Source: Sulfurimonas sp. (lineage in GTDB: Bacteria > Campylobacterota > Campylobacteria > Campylobacterales > Sulfurimonadaceae). From it: 62,919 nucleotides of DNA. The notes below the pieces were generated by a model, which was given only the letters and a program-made list of their open reading frames with translations, made no database searches and was not told where the DNA came from. Position numbers and translations under genes: made by a program. Below are positions 41,558 to 50,903 of the stretch, piece by piece (position 1 is the stretch's first letter; the number at the start of each line of letters is the position of its first letter). The stretch covers positions 1-62,919 of the forward strand of contig JAMOQK010000007.1 in NCBI GenBank assembly GCA_027064045.1. The letters run 5' to 3'.

Positions 41558-43221
41558 TATTAGAATATGTAATAGACTATCGTTCATCTTCACAAATTTA
41601 TGAAAAGATTTTTTTAAAAAGCATAAAGGAACATTCACTCTCTGGTAAGTTGGTAAAAGATGGTTTTTATCTAAAATGTTATATTGAGGCAGATGATACT
41701 GAAAATTTTTCAAATTTTGCAACAGATTTTGCAAAAAAACTGCCCCACTCTATCTTTTTATATGATACAAAAGTTAATGTTATAGAAGACATGCCAGATG
41801 ATGAATTTATCTTAGAAGATAAGCAAAAACTAGATATACCTTTTTGTTTAGAGTGTTCAAAATCTGTTTTAGATGAAAACAGCAGTAGTTATTATGATAT
41901 TTTTAAATCATGTGATATATGTGGGCATAACATTGATGGAGAACACAAAAGCTATAAAAAAGAGTTTGAAATGATTGCTGATCTTATCAAAGATGGCAAA
42001 ACTATTAAAATCAACACTTCTTATGCAACATACAATATTGGTAAAGTTTCAAAACTATGTGATGAGATAGATTTTGATATAGTTGCTTATGATTATGCTA
42101 CTATAAAAAAATTCACACATGCCAAAGATTATGAGCTAAAAGCTTTAGCTTCTATTGAAAAACCCTTTATAAAGTTAAAAACCAATATCAAATTTAAAAC
42201 AGATATAGAAGATTTACAAGAAGAACTGATAAGATTTAAACTAGCTGATGATTTTATGTTGTATCTTTTACTTCAAGAATTAAATAAAAATGATATAAAT
42301 ATGATATTTATATCAAAAGATAAAATTAAAGCAGATGAAGAATTTATCTTATTTGAGCAAGTAACACAAAAAGAACCCATAGAAATAGTTGTTTCAAAAA
42401 ATCAACATGCCATTGTAAAGGGGGATAAAGGCTTAGAGGTTTTTCCAACATTAACAACTGAAATAGCACCAATAGTGGGAGCTACTTACTCTGTTATAAA
42501 AGAGCATAACCTAAAAGATGATAATATAGCAGGAATATATCTAAGTAAAAAATATCAAAACGGTATCGTAATATATGGGAAAAAATATGGGATGATAAAT
42601 TATCTGTCTTTAGAAGCTCATTATAACTCTATCTCAGATATTTTTCAAAAAATAAAATCTACAGATGAGAGTGGGAAAAAGCTGATTGAAAATTATATTT
42701 CTAAATTTCCAAAGCATTGTGAAAATATTTTAAATCTATCGTTTGATAAAAATTATTTTAATATCCATGAATTATGGGGAATTATGTCTATAATTTTAAA
42801 TTTTTCATCATCATCTAATTTAGATATAGCTTCAAATGTGTTACAAAACAATTCTATCTCTTTTTTAGGAAATAGAGGTCCTAGGATAGATTACAAGGTA
42901 ATTAAAAACAAAAATACAACTTCACTTAATTACCTAATGATTATAAGAAGTGCTATGAGTTTTAAACTTGCGGGGATAGATGATTTAACTTTATCTTATG
43001 GTGTTATTGAGAGTTTTGCAGAATTTCTGGTAAATGAAATAGGTGATATTAAAGATAATTTCAATGTTAGTTCAACCGTTCTTGCTGGATCATTGTTTCA
43101 AAACAGTAAACTTTTTACTAAGCTAAATGATGAAGCTTATATAAATGACGATATATATTTCAACAATCAACTTTTGATTGATGGAAAAAATATAACTTAT
43201 GGGGACTTTTTGATTAATTAA
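41554..43221 (+). CDS. hydE: HydE-like hydrogenase accessory protein (HypF-related)
   Basis: Position after hydD (ATGA overlap); CLEC...CDIC zinc-finger-like pairs; HypF-like length and layout. Confidence 0.65.
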   Translation: MILEYVIDYRSSSQIYEKIFLKSIKEHSLSGKLVKDGFYLKCYIEADDTENFSNFATDFAKKLPHSIFLYDTKVNVIEDMPDDEFILEDKQKLDIPFCLECSKSVLDENSSSYYDIFKSCDICGHNIDGEHKSYKKEFEMIADLIKDGKTIKINTSYATYNIGKVSKLCDEIDFDIVAYDYATIKKFTHAKDYELKALASIEKPFIKLKTNIKFKTDIEDLQEELIRFKLADDFMLYLLLQELNKNDINMIFISKDKIKADEEFILFEQVTQKEPIEIVVSKNQHAIVKGDKGLEVFPTLTTEIAPIVGATYSVIKEHNLKDDNIAGIYLSKKYQNGIVIYGKKYGMINYLSLEAHYNSISDIFQKIKSTDESGKKLIENYISKFPKHCENILNLSFDKNYFNIHELWGIMSIILNFSSSSNLDIASNVLQNNSISFLGNRGPRIDYKVIKNKNTTSLNYLMIIRSAMSFKLAGIDDLTLSYGVIESFAEFLVNEIGDIKDNFNVSSTVLAGSLFQNSKLFTKLNDEAYINDDIYFNNQLLIDGKNITYGDFLIN

Positions 43222-43234
43222 GATTATAAATTAT

Positions 43235-43831
43235 ATGTTAAATAAAAATAAAAAAGAAAATTTGATTATATCTTCAGCATTGAAAATGTTTTCAAAAAAT
43301 GGATTTTATAATACCAAAGTAGCCGATGTCGCAAAAAGTATAGGTATGAGTGTGGGAAATTTTTATAACTATTTTCCATCAAAAAACTCTTTAGCCAAAT
43401 CTTCTATTGTTTTTGTATCAAAAAAACTAGCTATGAAACTAAAGTATATAAACGAACAAGAGATTTCATCAAAACAAAAGATAAACCTATTTGTAAAAAG
43501 TTATCTAGTGTTTTTAACAAAACATCCAGAGATGATAAACTATTTTTTTAAAGTATATCTTGGAAATCGTGAACTGTTTTGTGAAAATGAGGATTGTGGA
43601 TTTGAATTTGCAAAAGAGTTTGTAGATGAATTAAAAAAAATGATTGATAATGGAATCGAAAAAAAGGAGTTTGTCAATCAAGATTTTTTTATATGTTTTT
43701 CTTGTATAGCTGGAATACTAGGAGGTATAACATTTTTAAATTCAGAAAATGTTTTGGATAAAGATTTAGAATTTTATGTTGACAGTTTGTCAATTTCAAT
43801 TTACAAATCTATATCATATCCTTGCGAATAG
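43235..43831 (+). CDS. TetR-family regulator, paralog 2
   Basis: ALKMFSKNGFYNTKVADVAKSIGMSVGNFYNYFPSKNSLAKSS; similar throughout to the 34487 protein. Confidence 0.93.
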   Translation: MLNKNKKENLIISSALKMFSKNGFYNTKVADVAKSIGMSVGNFYNYFPSKNSLAKSSIVFVSKKLAMKLKYINEQEISSKQKINLFVKSYLVFLTKHPEMINYFFKVYLGNRELFCENEDCGFEFAKEFVDELKKMIDNGIEKKEFVNQDFFICFSCIAGILGGITFLNSENVLDKDLEFYVDSLSISIYKSISYPCE

Positions 43832-46017
43832 GTATTCATAAAGTGGAAGCTATATTAAAAGCAAAAACGATTACAATCACGGGTAGAGTTCAAGGTGTTG
43901 GATTTCGCCCATTTATATATAAATTGGCAATAAAATTTAACTTAAAAGGATATGTAAAAAACAATGAACAAGGTGTCTTTATTTTCATCGAAGGGAAAGA
44001 TAATTATATAAAATCTTTTTTAAATGAGATATACCTAGACAACCCACCTTTAGCTGACATTGTTGATGTTAGAGTAAAAAATGTAGTTCCTCTTTATAAG
44101 GGACAGTTTGAAATAATACAGGATATAGTTGAAATTTCTACTTCCAAAACAGCGACGATTTCTCCTGATTTCGCAATATGTAACAAATGTAAAATAGAGA
44201 TACTAACAAAACCCCATAAGTACGGCAACTATTTTGCTACAAATTGTACAGATTGTGGACCAAGATATAGTATTATTCAAACTGTGCCTTATGATAGAGA
44301 AAACACCTCAATGGCAAAATTTAAAATGTGTTCTAGTTGTCAACAAGAGTATGATGACCCACAAAACAGACGCTATCATGCACAACCTATCTCTTGTCAT
44401 AAATGTGGACCTAGTTTAAATATGAGTATTGAAGATATGGCAAAATATATCAAAAATGGAGATATAGTTGCCATAAAAGGGATAGGTGGTTTTCATATTG
44501 TTTGTGATGCAACAAATGACAATACACTCAAACAGCTAAGAGAGTATAAGCATAGACCAACAAAACCTTTTGCTATCATGTGTAAAGATTTAAAACAGTT
44601 ATCAACATTAGCAGAATTTTCTAAAAAAGAAGAGATGATTTTAACTTCAAAAGAAGCCCCCATTGTAATTTTAAAAAAACTAAATAAATCTATAATATCT
44701 AAAGAGATTGCTCCAAATATAGATAGAATTGGTTGTTTTTTACCATATACACCACTTCAATACCTACTTTTTCAACATCTAAAAACCCCCATAGTAGCAA
44801 CAAGTGCAAATCTAAAAGGGGAGCCAATCATAACAAATATCGAAGATATTAAAACAAAACTCCCATTTATAAAGCATATTTTAGATTTTGACAGAGATAT
44901 AGTAAATGCAATAGATGATAGTTTAACTCAAGTGGTAGATAACAAGATACAAATACTAAGAAATGCCAGAGGTTATACACCAAAAACCATAAAACTTAAA
45001 AATAAAATAGATAAAAAAATTTTAGCAGTTGGAGCAAATCAAAAAAGCACAATAGCACTTGCATTCGATGATAAAGTTATTTTAAGTCCATATATTGGGG
45101 ATTTAAATTCTATAAAAAGCTTTGATTTTTTTATAAGAACAATAGAGAGTTTTAAACGATTTTACGATTTTGAACCAGATGTCATCATAATAGACAAACA
45201 TCCAAACTATGAAACAACAAAATGGGCAAAACAACAAAATATAAAACTTTTCGAGGTGCAACACCATTTAGCACATATCTATGCTACTAAAGCTGAATTT
45301 AATTTAGATAAAGATTGTCTTGGCTTTAGTTTTGATGGTACTGGATATGGAGATGATGGCACTCTTTGGGGTGGAGAAGTTTTTGTCGGGGATGAAAGAA
45401 AATATCACTTTAAACCTATTAAACTGCTTGGTGGAGATAAAGCTATAAAAGAGCCAAGAAGAGTAGCTTTAAGTATGCTTTTTGATAACTATAACCTTAC
45501 TGAAATTTTAAATTTTAAATTACCATTTGAAAAAAATGAGATAAAACTTTTATATAAAAGTTACATAAACAATCTAAACGCACCACTAAGCACATCTGTT
45601 GGAAGGATGTTTGATGGAGTAGCAAGTTTATCAGGATTTTGTGATTTTCAAACCTATGAAGGGGAAGCTGGTCTTTTATGTGAAAAAGCATATAATCCCA
45701 CATGCCAAGAGAATTTTAATTTTAAAATTGATAATGGAACAATAGATATAAATTTTGATTTTTTTGATAAAAATCTGGTAAGTAAATTTATAAATACTCT
45801 TGTTGAAATTATCATATATATATCTAAAAAAGAAAAGATTGATGTGATTTTAAGTGGTGGTGTTTTTCAAAATAAAACACTCTTAGAACTAACTTTAAAA
45901 AGGTTAAAAGAGCAACATATCAACTACTATCATCAACAAAACACACCTATAAATGACAGTGGTATATCTTTAGGACAAATTTGGAAATATATAAGTACCT
46001 TAAATAATTTTAGCTAG
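43822..46017 (+). CDS. hypF: Carbamoyltransferase HypF
   Basis: GRVQGVGFRPFIYKLA acylphosphatase; two zinc-finger motifs; YrdC-like and Kae1-like domains. Confidence 0.96.
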   Translation: MRIGIHKVEAILKAKTITITGRVQGVGFRPFIYKLAIKFNLKGYVKNNEQGVFIFIEGKDNYIKSFLNEIYLDNPPLADIVDVRVKNVVPLYKGQFEIIQDIVEISTSKTATISPDFAICNKCKIEILTKPHKYGNYFATNCTDCGPRYSIIQTVPYDRENTSMAKFKMCSSCQQEYDDPQNRRYHAQPISCHKCGPSLNMSIEDMAKYIKNGDIVAIKGIGGFHIVCDATNDNTLKQLREYKHRPTKPFAIMCKDLKQLSTLAEFSKKEEMILTSKEAPIVILKKLNKSIISKEIAPNIDRIGCFLPYTPLQYLLFQHLKTPIVATSANLKGEPIITNIEDIKTKLPFIKHILDFDRDIVNAIDDSLTQVVDNKIQILRNARGYTPKTIKLKNKIDKKILAVGANQKSTIALAFDDKVILSPYIGDLNSIKSFDFFIRTIESFKRFYDFEPDVIIIDKHPNYETTKWAKQQNIKLFEVQHHLAHIYATKAEFNLDKDCLGFSFDGTGYGDDGTLWGGEVFVGDERKYHFKPIKLLGGDKAIKEPRRVALSMLFDNYNLTEILNFKLPFEKNEIKLLYKSYINNLNAPLSTSVGRMFDGVASLSGFCDFQTYEGEAGLLCEKAYNPTCQENFNFKIDNGTIDINFDFFDKNLVSKFINTLVEIIIYISKKEKIDVILSGGVFQNKTLLELTLKRLKEQHINYYHQQNTPINDSGISLGQIWKYISTLNNFS

Positions 46018-46042
46018 ATTTTATAAAAAAGACTATAGAATA

Positions 46043-46062
46043 CTGAATGAATATTCATTAAA
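46043..46062. promoter_or_regulatory. Candidate TetR operator upstream of the Ni-transporter/hyp operon
   Basis: CTGAATGAATATTCATTAAA with perfect AATGAATATTCATT palindrome (46046-46059); -10-like TATAGAAT at 46034. Confidence 0.5.
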
Positions 46063-46071
46063 AGGTTAAAT

Positions 46072-46719
46072 ATGAATGAATTTGGACTCTTACTTATATT
46101 TTGGTATGGTATCCTCCACGCTTTTGGTCCCGACCATCTCACAGCTATCGCAGATTTTTCCATCGGTAAAGACAAGAAAAAAACTTTACTTATAACAACG
46201 CTTTTTGCCATGGGTCATGGTCTTAGTCTTTTTGTATTTGCTAAAATTTTACAAAGTATAGACATAAGTGAGAATATTTTAAGATATGGTGATATGATCT
46301 CAGCATCTGTTATTTTAAGTATGGGGGTATATCTACTATATATGGTTTTTACAGACAAAATCCATCTAGGTTATCATACTCATACAGATGGTAGTCAACA
46401 TACTCATATATACTTTGGCAAAGAGCATCAGCATGATAATAATGTTGCTACAACTTCAGCCTTCACAATGGGTCTTTTGATGGGTGCAGGTGGTGTTCGT
46501 GGTATGCTTGTTACACTTGGAGTATTACAAGGGCAAAATGTTGATTTTACACTCGTTTTAGCTTTTACTTTAGGAGTTATGCTTATCTTTGTAGGTTTTG
46601 GTGTTTTTATTTTGTATATTAATCAAAATTTATTAAACTCAAAACAAAATATAAGAAGAGTTTTTGCAACAGCAGGAGTTATCTCATTAGTTGTTGGCAG
46701 TAGTTTTATAGTTGGATAA
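46072..46719 (+). CDS. NicO/UreH-like nickel/cobalt transporter
   Basis: LHAFGPDHLTAIADFSIGK and His-rich loop HTHTDGSQHTHIYFGKEHQHDN. Confidence 0.85.
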   Translation: MNEFGLLLIFWYGILHAFGPDHLTAIADFSIGKDKKKTLLITTLFAMGHGLSLFVFAKILQSIDISENILRYGDMISASVILSMGVYLLYMVFTDKIHLGYHTHTDGSQHTHIYFGKEHQHDNNVATTSAFTMGLLMGAGGVRGMLVTLGVLQGQNVDFTLVLAFTLGVMLIFVGFGVFILYINQNLLNSKQNIRRVFATAGVISLVVGSSFIVG

Positions 46720-46744
46720 TAAAGAAAATTTTAAAGGATAAAAT

Positions 46745-47521
46745 ATGTGTGCAGATTGCGGATGTTCTATAACAGGACACACTCACGAACATAGTCATGA
46801 ACATCATCACGGAAGTAGCGAAGAACATCAAAAAGCTCATGGACACCTACATGACAATCCACAACTAAATGATGCTAAAACCATCTCGGTAATACAAAAG
46901 ATACTTGATAAAAATGACCATGAAGCAAAACACAATAGAGAGCATCTTGAAAAAAATGGTGTACTTGGTGTAAATCTTATGAGTTCCCCCGGAAGTGGAA
47001 AAACAACTATTTTAGAGTATTTAGCAGATGTAGCTGACTTTAAATATGGTGTTGTTGAGGGTGATTTAGAGACAAGCAGAGATGCAGACAGACTCAAAGC
47101 CAAAGGGATAGAGGCTCATCAGATTCAAACAGGAAGTGCTTGTCATCTTGATGCTTTTATGGTTCATAAAGCACTTCATCATATAGATTTAAACAAAATA
47201 GATGTCTGTTTTGTGGAAAATGTTGGCAACCTTGTTTGCCCTGCAAGTTATGATGTTGGAACTCACTTAAATATAGTACTTGTTTCCATACCTGAGGGTG
47301 AAGATAAAATTGCAAAATATCCTGTGATGTTTCGTCAAGCAGACTTAATTTTGTTTACAAAAACAGACCTTTTACCATACTTTAATTATGATATAGAAAA
47401 AGAGAAAGAAACTGCAAGAAAGCTAAAACCAAATGTTGATATGCTTGAAGTAAATATAAATGATATTGAGAGTATCAAAAATATCGCTTCATGGATAGAA
47501 TTTAAAAGGAAGATGAGATAA
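46745..47521 (+). CDS. hypB: Hydrogenase nickel-insertion GTPase HypB
   Basis: CADCGC N-terminus, His-rich stretch, GVNLMSSPGSGKTTILEYLAD P-loop. Confidence 0.97.
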   Translation: MCADCGCSITGHTHEHSHEHHHGSSEEHQKAHGHLHDNPQLNDAKTISVIQKILDKNDHEAKHNREHLEKNGVLGVNLMSSPGSGKTTILEYLADVADFKYGVVEGDLETSRDADRLKAKGIEAHQIQTGSACHLDAFMVHKALHHIDLNKIDVCFVENVGNLVCPASYDVGTHLNIVLVSIPEGEDKIAKYPVMFRQADLILFTKTDLLPYFNYDIEKEKETARKLKPNVDMLEVNINDIESIKNIASWIEFKRKMR

Positions 47522-47823
47522 TGTGCCTATCTATACCAAGTAAAGTTGTAAAAATAAACAAAGAAACAAATGTAGCAACTGTTGATACGATGGGTATCAA
47601 AAGAGATGCTTCTCTTGATTTAATGGCAGAAGATGATGTAAAAGTTGGGGATTTTGTACTTCTTCATATAGGTTTTGTTATGAATAAAATAGATGAGGGA
47701 GATGCTCTTGCCTCGATTGAAACATACAAAGAGATACTTGCCATCATGGATGAAGAGGATCGGCAACAGGCAATTTTGGAAGAAGATGAAATGAGTGTCC
47801 AAACAGAGGTAGCACCTAAGTGA
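47521..47823 (+). CDS. hypC: Hydrogenase assembly chaperone HypC
   Basis: MCLSIPSKVV...VGDFVLLHIGFVMNKID. Confidence 0.96.
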   Translation: MCLSIPSKVVKINKETNVATVDTMGIKRDASLDLMAEDDVKVGDFVLLHIGFVMNKIDEGDALASIETYKEILAIMDEEDRQQAILEEDEMSVQTEVAPK

Positions 47824-48962
47824 AATTAGAACTAAAAAATCTTTATGATGATTTTAGAGATGGTAAAACTATCAAAGCCTATGCCAAACTCATAGAAGAT
47901 GAAGCAAAAAAGATAGATAAAGATATAAATATTATGGAGGTTTGTGGAGGTCATACACACACCATTATGAAATTTGGTCTGCCACAACTCATGCCAAAAA
48001 ACATCCATTTTATCCATGGTCCAGGGTGTCCTGTATGTATTATGCCAAAAGAGAGGATAGACCATGCTTATGTTTTAGCAATGCAAAAAGATGTAATTCT
48101 TGTAACTTTGGGCGATATGATAAAAGTTCCAGGAAGTCACGGAAGTTTACAAAATGCAAGAGCAAAAGGTGCTGATGTCAGGTTTGTTTACTCCCCAATG
48201 GAGTGTATAAAAATAGCAGATGAAAATCCAAACAAAAAAATAATCTTTTTTGCTATTGGATTTGAGACAACTACCCCCATGACTGCTGCACTTGTGGATT
48301 TTACACTAAAAAAAGATATAAAAAATATATATTTTCACATAAACCATGTAACAGTTCCAGAAGTTATGAAAGAGCTAATTGACAGTAGAGATGAGCATGT
48401 GGACAGTTATAACAATCGTATTGATGCTTTTTTAGGACCTAGTCATGTAAGTGTAATAGCTGGAGCAAAAATATATGATCAGTTTCCAAGAGATTATGGC
48501 AGACCTGTTGTTGTGACAGGATTTGAACCTGTTGATATGATGGAAGGTGTTTATAAAATTCTAAAACAATTCACAGAACAAAGATGTGAAAACGAGATAC
48601 AATACAATAGAGTTGTAACTTATGAAGGCAATACAAATGCCCAAAAACTCATAGATAAATATTTTGACAAAGTAAATCTTTTTAAATGGAGAGGTCTTGG
48701 AAATGTACCAGATAGTGGACTTAAACTAAAAGATAAGTTTGCTAAATATGATGCAGAAGTTATATATGATGAGATATTACCAAAACATGAGATAGAAGAT
48801 CATAAACTTTGTATTTGTGGAGATATTTTACGGGGTATGGCTCATCCGACAGAGTGTAGTATTTTTGGTACAGCATGTAAACCAAGTAGCCCAGTGGGGA
48901 GTTGCATGGTTAGTAGCGAGGGAGCATGTGCAGCTTACTTTAAATATGGAAATATGGTATAA
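47820..48962 (+). CDS. hypD: Hydrogenase maturation protein HypD
   Basis: MEVCGGHTHTIMKFG; HGPGCPVCI; CICGDILRG...TACKPSSPVGSCMVSSEGACAAYFKY. Confidence 0.97.
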   Translation: MKLELKNLYDDFRDGKTIKAYAKLIEDEAKKIDKDINIMEVCGGHTHTIMKFGLPQLMPKNIHFIHGPGCPVCIMPKERIDHAYVLAMQKDVILVTLGDMIKVPGSHGSLQNARAKGADVRFVYSPMECIKIADENPNKKIIFFAIGFETTTPMTAALVDFTLKKDIKNIYFHINHVTVPEVMKELIDSRDEHVDSYNNRIDAFLGPSHVSVIAGAKIYDQFPRDYGRPVVVTGFEPVDMMEGVYKILKQFTEQRCENEIQYNRVVTYEGNTNAQKLIDKYFDKVNLFKWRGLGNVPDSGLKLKDKFAKYDAEVIYDEILPKHEIEDHKLCICGDILRGMAHPTECSIFGTACKPSSPVGSCMVSSEGACAAYFKYGNMV

Positions 48963-48963
48963 T

Positions 48964-48988
48964 ACTTTTAAAAGTACTCTTTAGAGTA
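48964..48988. promoter_or_regulatory. Tandem palindromes upstream of the toxin-antitoxin pair
   Basis: ACTTTTAAAAGT (48964-48975) abutting TACTCT-TT-AGAGTA (48975-48988). Confidence 0.5.
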
Positions 48989-49005
48989 TTGTTAAGGATG
49001 TGACA

Positions 49006-49254
49006 ATGATAGTAACTGCAAATGAAGTAAAAAAAAGAGGTGTATCTCTTTTTGATGAACTTTTTGAGAAGTTTGATGATTTGATTATAAGTGTCAGAGG
49101 TAAAAAAAAGTATATCGTTATGGATTATGAGCGATATGAAAAGATAAGAGAATATGAGTTAGATAGAGCATATAAAGAGGTTATGGAGGATATTGAGAAT
49201 GGGGATTATCATACAGATATAGATAAACACCTCAAAGAGATAGCAGATGTATGA
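49006..49254 (+). CDS. Phd/YefM-type antitoxin
   Basis: MIVTANEVKKRGVSLFDELFEKFDDLIISVRGKKKYIVMDYERYEKIR. Confidence 0.85.
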   Translation: MIVTANEVKKRGVSLFDELFEKFDDLIISVRGKKKYIVMDYERYEKIREYELDRAYKEVMEDIENGDYHTDIDKHLKEIADV

Positions 49255-49519
49255 GATAAAAATCACAAAAAGATATGATAGAGTTTCAAAAAAGTTTTTT
49301 AAAAAACACCAAAATTTAAAAGACAGATATATCAAAACTATCAATATCTTAAAAACAAACCCTTTTCATCCATCTCTTAGACTTCACAAACTTCAAGGGG
49401 AGACAAAAGAGTATCACTCTGTTTCAATAGATATGCAATACAGAATAATTATAGATTTTATCATAATAGATGAGCAGATAATTCTCATAGATATTGGCTC
49501 ACATGATGATGTTTACTAA
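49247..49519 (+). CDS. RelE/YafQ-type mRNA interferase toxin
   Basis: YEIKITKRYDRVSKKFFKKHQNLKDRYIKTINILKTNPFHPSLRLHKLQG...YRIIIDFIIIDEQIILIDIGSHDDVY. Confidence 0.88.
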   Translation: MYEIKITKRYDRVSKKFFKKHQNLKDRYIKTINILKTNPFHPSLRLHKLQGETKEYHSVSIDMQYRIIIDFIIIDEQIILIDIGSHDDVY

Positions 49520-49528
49520 AGGATAATA

Positions 49529-50527
49529 ATGCAGAAAAATATAACCTTAGCCATGGGAAATGGTGGCGAAGAGAACAATAAACTTATAACAGATATATTT
49601 TATAAAGCTTTTAAAAATGAGATTTTAGAGAGATCTGAAGATGCCGCAGTGCTTGGTTTTGGAAACGAAAAAATAGCTATGAGTACCGACAGCTTTACGG
49701 TAAGCCCCATATTTTTTAGTGGCAGTGACATAGGAAAACTAAGTATTTGTGGAACTTGTAATGACCTTGCTATGATGGGGGCAAAACCAAAATATCTAAC
49801 AGTTGGGATAATTCTTGAAGAGGGATTTTCAATAAAAGATCTACAAAAGATAGTAAGAAGCATGAAAAAAGAACTTGAGATAAACGGTGCTATTGTAGTT
49901 AGTGGAGATACAAAAGTTATGCCAAAAGGTACACTAGATAAAATCATCATAAACACAACAGGTGTTGGTGAAATTTTATATGATGGGATTAGCTCAAACT
50001 CTATTACAGAAGAAGACACTATTATAGTTAGTCGTGATATAGGTTGTCATGGTGCGACTATATTTGCTTCAAGAGAGGGAATAGAACTTGAGAGTGAATT
50101 AAAGAGTGATTGTACTTCATTGTTTCCAATAGTAAAAAAACTCATAGATGGTGGAGTGAAAATCACAGCCCTAAGAGATGCAACAAGAGGTGGAGTAGCA
50201 GCGGTGCTAAATGAGTGGGCAAAACAAAGTGACATTTGTATAGAAGTGGATGAAGATAGCATACCTGTATCACAAGAGGTTTACGGCATGTGTGAAATGC
50301 TTGGATTTGAAGCAACTGCATTGGCAAACGAAGGAACTTTTTGTCTTTCAATAAAAAAAGATGATGAGAAAAAAGCACTTGAAATTTTAAAAGAGTTTAA
50401 TCCACATGCCACAACCATAGCAAAAGTGACATCATCACATAAACAAAAAGTTATACTTAACAGCTCTTACGGTACTCAAAGGTTTTTAGACACTCCAAGT
50501 GGAGAATTGCTTCCTAGGATTTGTTAA
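49529..50527 (+). CDS. hypE: Hydrogenase maturation protein HypE
   Basis: MAMGNGGEE-type N-terminus, AIR-synthase-like fold, C-terminal PRIC. Confidence 0.96.
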   Translation: MQKNITLAMGNGGEENNKLITDIFYKAFKNEILERSEDAAVLGFGNEKIAMSTDSFTVSPIFFSGSDIGKLSICGTCNDLAMMGAKPKYLTVGIILEEGFSIKDLQKIVRSMKKELEINGAIVVSGDTKVMPKGTLDKIIINTTGVGEILYDGISSNSITEEDTIIVSRDIGCHGATIFASREGIELESELKSDCTSLFPIVKKLIDGGVKITALRDATRGGVAAVLNEWAKQSDICIEVDEDSIPVSQEVYGMCEMLGFEATALANEGTFCLSIKKDDEKKALEILKEFNPHATTIAKVTSSHKQKVILNSSYGTQRFLDTPSGELLPRIC

Positions 50528-50531
50528 ATAT

Positions 50532-50903
50532 ATGAAAATTAATCCAAATATATCATGTCCATGTGGAAGTGGTAAAAAGTATAAAAAATGTTGTGCTGTT
50601 TTTCACAAAGGAGGTTATCCTAAAAATGTGCTAAGCCTTATGAAAAGTAGGTATAGTGCTTTTACCCTTGGTAAAATAGACTACATCATAAAAACTTCAA
50701 CTTTTCAAAATGATTATGATGACTTAAAATCATTTAGTGAAAATTGTGAGTTTAAAAAACTTATAATCTTAGACCATACTGAAGATAGTGTAACCTTTAA
50801 TGCAACTGTATTTTGTAATAACATGGATAACAGTTTTACTGAAAAAAGTAAATTTATTATGGTTGATGGCATGTGGAAGTATGAAAGTGGAGAGATACTT
50901 TAG
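50532..50903 (+). CDS. YchJ-like SEC-C metal-binding protein
   Basis: CPCGSGKKYKKCC near the N-terminus; YchJ-like MKSRYSAF...; ATG at 50532 follows the hypE stop. Confidence 0.85.
   Translation: MKINPNISCPCGSGKKYKKCCAVFHKGGYPKNVLSLMKSRYSAFTLGKIDYIIKTSTFQNDYDDLKSFSENCEFKKLIILDHTEDSVTFNATVFCNNMDNSFTEKSKFIMVDGMWKYESGEIL

Noticed and set aside
49600-50019. 139-aa minus-strand ORF
   Set aside because: Antisense to hypE with no independent coding evidence.
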